Shown piece after piece: positions 6,082 through 11,351 of a stretch of 11,351 bases of DNA (position 1 is its first letter; every line of letters begins with the position of its first letter). The translations under genes were made by a program, and so were the position numbers. This stretch comes from an uncultured Chitinophagaceae bacterium. GTDB lineage: Bacteria > Bacteroidota > Bacteroidia > Chitinophagales > Chitinophagaceae. The stretch covers positions 1 through 11,351 of the forward strand of contig CAMPGT010000129.1 of NCBI GenBank assembly GCA_946885665.1. The letters run 5' to 3'. The notes beneath the pieces are model-generated. The model was not told the DNA's origin. It worked only from the letters and a program-made list of their open reading frames with translations, and made no database searches.

Positions 6082-8241
6082 TTATTGTCTGGGACTCGAA
6101 TTGTTTTCCTGCTTTTTAATTTCAGGCTTCGGCATCAGCACTTTCCTGCTAAGTTTGAATTTGCCGGTTTTCTGATCGAGCCCTATCAGTTTCACTTTAA
6201 TAGTATCACCTTCATTGAGCACTCCTTCCATGCTTTCAAGGCGTTTCCACGACACTTCGCTGATGTGCAGCAATCCCTGTTTGCCCGGCATGAATTCAAC
6301 AAAGGCACCATAAGGCATAACCGATTTCACGGTTGATTCATACACTTCGCCAACTTCAGGAATGGCAACAATGCCTTTGACCCAGGCCACAGCCTTGTCG
6401 AGACCTTCCTTCATCGGTGAGAAGATGCTCACTTCACCCTGGTTGCCTACTTCTTCGATATTGATGGTGGCCCCTGTTTCTCTCTGGATTTCCTGTATGA
6501 TCTTACCGCCCGGTCCGATAACGGCGCCGATAAATTCCTTATCAATGAACATCTTGACCATTCTCGGGGCATGCGGCTTAACATCGGGCCTTGCTGCGTC
6601 AATGCATTCGTACATGGCATCGAGAATATGCAGGCGGCCGTTTTTGGCCTGTGCCAGCGCCTCTCTCATGGTTTCCATGCTGAGGCCGTCTATCTTGATG
6701 TCCATCTGCACGCCGCAGATACCATCGCGTGTGCCGGTAACTTTAAAGTCCATGTCGCCGAGGTGATCCTCATCGCCTAAAATGTCGGTGAGGATGGCAT
6801 ATTTTCCATCGGCGGGGCGTGTGATCAATCCCATTGCCACACCGCTCACGTGCTTGGGCACCGGCACGCCGGCATCCATCAGCGCCAGCGAACCTGCGCA
6901 TACTGTCGCCATGGAAGAAGATCCATTGGATTCGAGGATGTCGCTAACGATACGAACGGTGTAAGGATATTCGTTGCCCGGCATCATTTGTTTCAATGAG
7001 CGTTGGGCGAGGTTGCCATGTCCCACTTCCCTGCGGCTTTGTCCGCGCATCATTTTCACTTCGCCGGTGCTGAAGGGAGGGAAATTATAGTGAAGGAAGA
7101 ATTTTGAGTCAACCGATTTCGCTGCGCTTTCAACAAGCAGTTCATCGAGCGGTGTACCGAAGGTAACAGTGGTGAGGGATTGTGTTTCGCCGCGGGTGAA
7201 CAATGCCGAACCGTGCGGTGTGGGCAGCGGGTCCACTTCCATGGCCAGCGGACGCACCTGGTCGAGGCTGCGGCCGTCGAGGCGGATGCGGTCGTCCAGG
7301 ATCATGTTCCTTACCACTTCCCATTTGAGGTCTTCGTAATATTTTTTCACCAGCTTTACATCGGCGTCTTCGCGTTCTTCACCAAGTACGGAGGTGATCA
7401 GGTCGTCGCGGAGCGCGTCGAAGGCATTGCTTCGTTCGTGCTTGCTGCTGCCGGCCCTTGCGATCTGGTACACGCGGTCCCGCGCAAATTCGTTTACACG
7501 GTCCTGCAGCTCAGCTTTGTTGTCGGGTTTGGTGTAATCCCTTTTGGATGTAACGCCTTTTTTGTTCCGCAGCTCTTCCTGTGCTTTTATCTGAATGCGG
7601 ATGGCATCGTGCGCAAGCTGCAATGCGTTTACCAGGTCCTCTTCGCTGCATTCTGCGGCTTCGCCTTCCACCATCATGAGGTTCTTATCGGTGGCGGCTA
7701 TCATGAATTCCATGTCGGATTTCTCGAGTTCGCTGCGCGACGGGTTAACGACCAGTTTATCTCCTACCCTGGCTATCCTTACTTCGCTGATAATTTCTTT
7801 GATGGGAATATCTGAAACGGCCAGCGCTGCCGATGCGGCCAGGCACGCCATGGCGTCGGGCATCACTTCAAAGTCGCTGGATACAAGGGTGATCAGCACC
7901 TGCACGTCGCAGAAATAGTCTTCTGGAAAAAGGGGGCGGAGGGCACGGTCCACGAGCCTGCTGGTGAGGATCTCGTAATCGTTCAGCCTTGCTTCTCTTT
8001 TAAAGAACGAACCGGGTATGCGGCCCGCTGCTCCGAATTTTTCCTGGTAATCTACCGAAAGAGGAAAGAATTCCTGTCCCTCACGGGGTTCCTTGTTCGC
8101 CACTACTGTGGCGAGTATAATGCAGTTTCCCTGTCGCACGGTAACGGCGCCGTCTGCCTGGCGTGCTAATTTTCCTGTTTCTATGGTTACCATCCGTCCG
8201 CCGCCGATATCGAATGTTACACTGATTGGTTGAGAGAGCAT
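6082..8241 (-). CDS. pnp: Polyribonucleotide nucleotidyltransferase (PNPase)
   Basis: PNPase degrades RNA 3' to 5' with phosphate, releasing nucleoside diphosphates, and can run in reverse to add tails. The 719-aa protein has the full family layout: a first RNase PH domain (about 10-145), a helical linker (about 240-315), a second, catalytic RNase PH domain (about 320-545), then KH (about 560-620; IGAVIGPGGKIIQEIQRETG at 571-590) and S1 (about 628-697; YGAFVEFMPGKQGLLHISEV at 644-663). Catalytic-domain hallmarks are FFLHYNFPPFSTGE (381-394), SNGSSSMATVC (438-448) and GDEDHLGDMDFKVTGTRDG (489-507), which supplies the metal-binding aspartates. Length is normal and no motif is missing. It follows rpsO on the same strand with a hairpin between. 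No Shine-Dalgarno precedes the ATG, which is usual for this phylum. It acts on mRNA in the cytoplasm, often within a degradosome. Confidence 0.98.
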   Translation of the reverse strand: MLSQPISVTFDIGGGRMVTIETGKLARQADGAVTVRQGNCIILATVVANKEPREGQEFFPLSVDYQEKFGAAGRIPGSFFKREARLNDYEILTSRLVDRALRPLFPEDYFCDVQVLITLVSSDFEVMPDAMACLAASAALAVSDIPIKEIISEVRIARVGDKLVVNPSRSELEKSDMEFMIAATDKNLMMVEGEAAECSEEDLVNALQLAHDAIRIQIKAQEELRNKKGVTSKRDYTKPDNKAELQDRVNEFARDRVYQIARAGSSKHERSNAFDALRDDLITSVLGEEREDADVKLVKKYYEDLKWEVVRNMILDDRIRLDGRSLDQVRPLAMEVDPLPTPHGSALFTRGETQSLTTVTFGTPLDELLVESAAKSVDSKFFLHYNFPPFSTGEVKMMRGQSRREVGHGNLAQRSLKQMMPGNEYPYTVRIVSDILESNGSSSMATVCAGSLALMDAGVPVPKHVSGVAMGLITRPADGKYAILTDILGDEDHLGDMDFKVTGTRDGICGVQMDIKIDGLSMETMREALAQAKNGRLHILDAMYECIDAARPDVKPHAPRMVKMFIDKEFIGAVIGPGGKIIQEIQRETGATINIEEVGNQGEVSIFSPMKEGLDKAVAWVKGIVAIPEVGEVYESTVKSVMPYGAFVEFMPGKQGLLHISEVSWKRLESMEGVLNEGDTIKVKLIGLDQKTGKFKLSRKVLMPKPEIKKQENNSSPRQ

Positions 8242-8275
8242 AAAAGAATCTGTTTATTGAGTAATAGCGAAGGAG

Positions 8276-8313
8276 AAAAACAAATATTCCCAACCGGTGT
8301 GCAGTTGGGAATA
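8276..8313 (-). terminator. Hairpin with U-rich tail between rpsO and pnp (terminator or attenuator)
   Basis: TATTCCCAAC (8285-8294) and GTTGGGAATA (8304-8313) form a perfect 10-bp stem with a 9-base loop, followed on the minus strand by TTTGTTTTT. This is an intrinsic-terminator shape placed 24 bp after the rpsO stop. I see no exact -7 box in the remaining 35 bp before pnp, so pnp may depend on read-through or processing. In Escherichia coli the rpsO-pnp gap also holds a terminator and a processed stem; whether that logic applies here is inference. Confidence 0.75.
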
Positions 8314-8337
8314 GGTTATACGTTGAACATAAAGAAG

Positions 8338-8610
8338 TTACTTTCTTAATCCCAGTTTTTCAATCAGCGCACGATACCCCTGGAGGTCGTGTTTGCTCAG
8401 GAAGGCGAGCAGGCGTTTGCGCTGTCCTACCAGCTTCATCAGACCACGATGGGTTGAGAAATCATGTTTATTTTGCTGAAGGTGTTCGGATATGCGGTTG
8501 ATACGCTCCGTAAGCAAAGCGATCTGCCCCTCAATCGACCCGGTATTATTCGCATTGCCTCCAAAATCTGCGAAAAATCCTGAAACTTTCTCTTTTGTTA
8601 AATAAGACAT
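8338..8610 (-). CDS. rpsO: 30S ribosomal protein S15
   Basis: The 90-aa protein is S15, which binds the 16S rRNA central-domain three-way junction early in 30S assembly. Family blocks are TGSIEGQIALLTERIN (23-38) and HRGLMKLVGQRKRLLAFL (54-71). Length matches the usual 88-90 aa. The gene has its own likely promoter and a short leader with a hairpin, and lies upstream of pnp on the same strand as in many bacteria. S15 represses its own translation by binding its leader in several phyla; a similar control here is possible but not shown. There is a run of eight A bases shortly before the ATG instead of a Shine-Dalgarno. Confidence 0.98.
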   Translation of the reverse strand: MSYLTKEKVSGFFADFGGNANNTGSIEGQIALLTERINRISEHLQQNKHDFSTHRGLMKLVGQRKRLLAFLSKHDLQGYRALIEKLGLRK

Positions 8611-8637
8611 CTAATGTTTTTTTTAAGCATCCGTAAG

Positions 8638-8653
8638 CTATTCTTCCGAATAG
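8638..8653 (-). other. Leader hairpin of rpsO with a GNRA tetraloop
   Basis: On the minus strand CTATTC-GGAA-GAATAG forms a 6-bp perfect stem capped by GGAA, a GNRA-class tetraloop. It would lie at or within a few bases of the mRNA 5' end predicted from the -7 box at 8658-8665, and 28 bp upstream of the rpsO ATG. It could protect the 5' end or be part of an S15-binding site. Confidence 0.55.
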
Positions 8654-8657
8654 TCGG

Positions 8658-8665
8658 CAAAGGTA
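8658..8665 (-). promoter_or_regulatory. Putative -7 box (TACCTTTG) for rpsO
   Basis: The minus strand reads TACCTTTG followed by C, an exact TAnnTTTG match and the form often seen at strong Bacteroidota promoters. The expected leader is about 40 nt. No TTG lies at -33. Confidence 0.55.
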
Positions 8666-8674
8666 TGTAAATAT

Positions 8675-8705
8675 TTGAATGTTAGCTCCGCGAAGGTTAT
8701 TTTTT
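8675..8705 (+). promoter_or_regulatory. Putative promoter of the GT4 glycosyltransferase gene
   Basis: TTG (8675-8677), a 20-bp spacer and TATTTTTT (8698-8705) fit the -33/-7 pattern with one mismatch at the last position. The leader to the ATG at 8731 would be about 20 nt. The site is divergent from the rpsO promoter ten bases away. Because the region is T-rich, a chance match is possible. Confidence 0.33.
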
Positions 8706-8730
8706 TCATTTCTTACAATTATATTGCCCT

Positions 8731-9849
8731 ATGTCTTACCGTTTTGCGTTGAAAAGCGTGCCCCAGTTATATTTTACCGTTACCAACGACCTCAGCTACG
8801 ACCAGCGTATGCACCGCATCTGCGGCACGCTGGCAAAACACGGGTATGCAGTAACGCTGGTGGGCCGGCGGCTGAAAGATTCGGTACCCCTGCAAACCCT
8901 GCCCTTCCGGCAAAAGCGGCTCCGATGCGTCTTTGCCACCGGCTTTCTTTTCTACGCGGAATATAACATCCGCCTGTTTTTCTTCCTGCTGGTGAAAAAG
9001 ACGGACCTTATTTGCGCCATCGACCTCGACACCATCCTGCCCTGCTACCTCGTCAGCCGCATCAAATCCGTTCACCGCGTGTATGATGCGCACGAGCTTT
9101 TCTGCGAGATGAAAGAAGTGGTGACGCGCCCCTTCATCTACAAATGCTGGAAAAAAATCGAACGCCTTACGGTGCCGCGGTTTCAACACGGTTACACCGT
9201 AAACGAACCGATCGCCAATGAATTTCATAAGATGTATGGTGTTCAATATGGGGTGATCAGAAATTTACCCCGGCTGGCTCCCATCGAAATCCCGGAAAAA
9301 AGTGAACGGTACATTTTATACCAGGGCTCCGTCAATGAAGGAAGATGCTTTGAAACGCTGATACCCGCCATGAAAAGCGTTAACGCCAGGCTGGTCATCT
9401 GCGGCGATGGCAACTTCATGCCGCAGGCAAAAAACCTGGTGGCGTCGAATGACCTTGCCGAAAAAGTGATTTTTAAAGGAAAGCTTCCGCCTCCGGAGTT
9501 GAAAAATGTAACGCTGCACGCATGGGCAGGCGTTACCCTGTTCGAAAACACGGGACTCAGTAATGTGCTGTCACTCGGCAACCGTTTTTTTGACTACATG
9601 CACGCGGGCCTCCCCCAACTCTGCATTGCATATCCTTTATATGAACGGTTCAACAGTCAATACGGCTTCGCGCTGATGATCGAAGACAGCTCGACAGAAA
9701 CGATCAGCGGTGGACTGAACCAATTGCTTACAAACGGCGAACTGTATCAGCAGCTACAAAAAAATGCGCTTGCAGCGAGGGAGCAGTTGAACTGGGACGC
9801 TGAAGAAAAATCGCTGCTGGCTATTTACCGGAATATTTTAATAAGATAA
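8731..9849 (+). CDS. GT4-type glycosyltransferase (GT-B fold)
   Basis: The 372-aa protein resembles family 4 glycosyltransferases, which move a sugar from a nucleotide-sugar to an acceptor such as a lipid-linked glycan. The N-terminal half starts with PQLYFTVTNDLSYDQRMHRI (11-30), followed by an acceptor-side segment with CAIDLDTILP (95-104) and YDAHELFCEMKEV (118-130). The C-terminal donor-binding half has YILYQGSVNEGR (194-205), VICGDGNF (222-229) and a GT4-like stretch ENTGLSNVLSLGNRFFDYM (272-290) with HAGLPQL (291-297). No signal peptide or clear membrane segment is seen; residues 73-88 are hydrophobic and may touch the membrane. Sugar and acceptor are unknown. A GTG at 8758 is an alternative start. 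The last 25 bp overlap the 3' end of the convergent GT2 gene. Confidence 0.85.
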   Translation: MSYRFALKSVPQLYFTVTNDLSYDQRMHRICGTLAKHGYAVTLVGRRLKDSVPLQTLPFRQKRLRCVFATGFLFYAEYNIRLFFFLLVKKTDLICAIDLDTILPCYLVSRIKSVHRVYDAHELFCEMKEVVTRPFIYKCWKKIERLTVPRFQHGYTVNEPIANEFHKMYGVQYGVIRNLPRLAPIEIPEKSERYILYQGSVNEGRCFETLIPAMKSVNARLVICGDGNFMPQAKNLVASNDLAEKVIFKGKLPPPELKNVTLHAWAGVTLFENTGLSNVLSLGNRFFDYMHAGLPQLCIAYPLYERFNSQYGFALMIEDSSTETISGGLNQLLTNGELYQQLQKNALAAREQLNWDAEEKSLLAIYRNILIR

Positions 9850-10714
9850 TTGAGGCGGTACAAATCGAAGAAAAACAGACCGGGCGAACAGGAGCGCAGA
9901 TTCTTTTGCACAAGCTTATTGAAAATTGAATAGATCGCGGTGATCACGCCCAGCATTTTTCCTGCCTTCCATTTATTATAGGTCCTGTAGATCTTAACGT
10001 GCTTTTTGAGCAACGCTTCGTCATTTGTTTTGCTGAGCCGGTGAAGATTATTGAGGGCGAGCCTCGACTTCTCTAAAAAAGCTTCAGCCGGTTCCAGCCT
10101 GTTGTGCAGTACAGGGTTATTGATGTGCAACACCCTCCTGCCCTGGCGTTCGAGTTCCATTCCCATCCACGTGTCTTCATGTCCGTAGCCCGACAGTTCC
10201 TCAGGAAACACTAATGACGTGAACACGTCTTTATGCACCAAAAAATTATTTGACTGAAATCCCTGTATGTTACCTGGATTTTTTTCGCGCCACTTGTTTT
10301 CCCTTGCGGTTCCATATTTCCAGTGCAGCATCAAGCGGCAATCGGCCGGAGGAACGCTGGCATACACTCTGCCACCGGTAATCACGCGATTGGGATCGGA
10401 AAGGTGCGGGAGGTAATCGACCAAAAAATTTTCGTTGATGATCGTGCTGTCTGCATCAATGTACAGCAGCCAGGGATGAGCGGCCAGGCCTGCGAGCCGG
10501 CTGCGTGTGAATGTTCTTCCTTTATTGTCAGGATTGGTGTGATAGCTAACCAAATGAATGGCGTTCACCTCGCTGTTAGCGCTTTGGAACGATGACGAAG
10601 AGGCATCATCGAGTATTACGATTTCAACGGGATGGGGAATTGTTGCAGCCTGTTTTGCCAGTTGATGCACAAGTGAAACAACAGGTGTATTGTGTAGCGG
10701 TATGCAAATGGAAA

Positions 10715-10718
<4 letters not shown>
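9825..10718 (-). CDS. Family 2 glycosyltransferase (GT-A fold)
   Basis: The 297-aa protein begins with the GT2 opening ISICIPLHN (2-10), followed by VEIVILDDASS (31-41) and the metal-binding DxD-like LLYIDADS (84-91). GYGHEDTWMG (178-187) supplies the likely catalytic acidic residues near the end of the domain. The C-terminal 80 residues are basic and helical, ending in a partly hydrophobic stretch. Donor and acceptor are unknown; cell-surface glycan or lipid glycosylation is likely. The ATG overlaps the stop codon of the FtsE-type gene (ATGA), so the two are probably translationally coupled. Its 3' end lies across the end of the convergent GT4 gene. Confidence 0.9.

Positions 10719-11351
<633 letters not shown>

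Noticed and set aside
7180..7815. 211-aa open frame on the plus strand
   Set aside because: It lies wholly antisense within pnp, which is certain from its motifs.

Overview
The window looks like ordinary chromosome from a Bacteroidota bacterium, most likely Chitinophagaceae or a close relative. Three things suggest this. Several genes are Bacteroidota-type families: the orphan CCG-domain Fe-S protein followed by the small protein usually mislabelled 'ABC transporter ATPase', and the NRDE, DinB and ATP-grasp set. Perfect or near-perfect TAnnTTTG (-7) promoter boxes stand in place of classical -10 boxes. Clear Shine-Dalgarno sequences are missing before most starts, including pnp and rpsO. No phage genes, transposases, CRISPR arrays, tRNAs or rRNAs are visible.

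Left end (8-2288, minus strand): a tight three-gene operon whose genes all overlap. It runs DinB-family protein, then NRDE (TANGO2-like) protein, then an ATP-grasp ligase-like protein. A short AT-rich divergent region (2289-2339) separates it from a plus-strand pair (2340-3679): a protein with two CCG domains and a conserved 179-aa protein of unknown function.

Middle (3685-6066, minus strand): a DUF3052-like protein, then a 290-bp non-coding gap, an M48-family lipoprotein metalloprotease and the membrane acyltransferase PlsY. The gap holds a 200-bp structure bounded by inverted arms, each made of four ATTGCCG-type heptamers. This is the least ordinary DNA in the window.

RNA and translation block (6034-8665, minus strand): rpsO (ribosomal protein S15) followed by pnp (polynucleotide phosphorylase), as in many bacteria. 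rpsO has a -7 box and a small GNRA-loop hairpin in its leader. A 10-bp perfect hairpin with a U-rich tail lies between rpsO and pnp. A second hairpin ends pnp, and its U-tract runs into the probable plsY promoter.

Right end (8731-11351): a GT4-type glycosyltransferase on the plus strand converges on a GT2 glycosyltransferase on the minus strand, and their 3' ends overlap by 25 bp. The GT2 gene is coupled by an ATGA overlap to an FtsE-type ABC ATPase whose N-terminus lies beyond the window edge. The theme is cell-envelope synthesis and division.

I found no convincing new defence, mobile or biosynthetic system. The best leads are the heptamer-bounded 200-bp element, the coupled DinB-NRDE-ATP-grasp operon, the ftsE-GT2 coupling and the rpsO leader hairpin.
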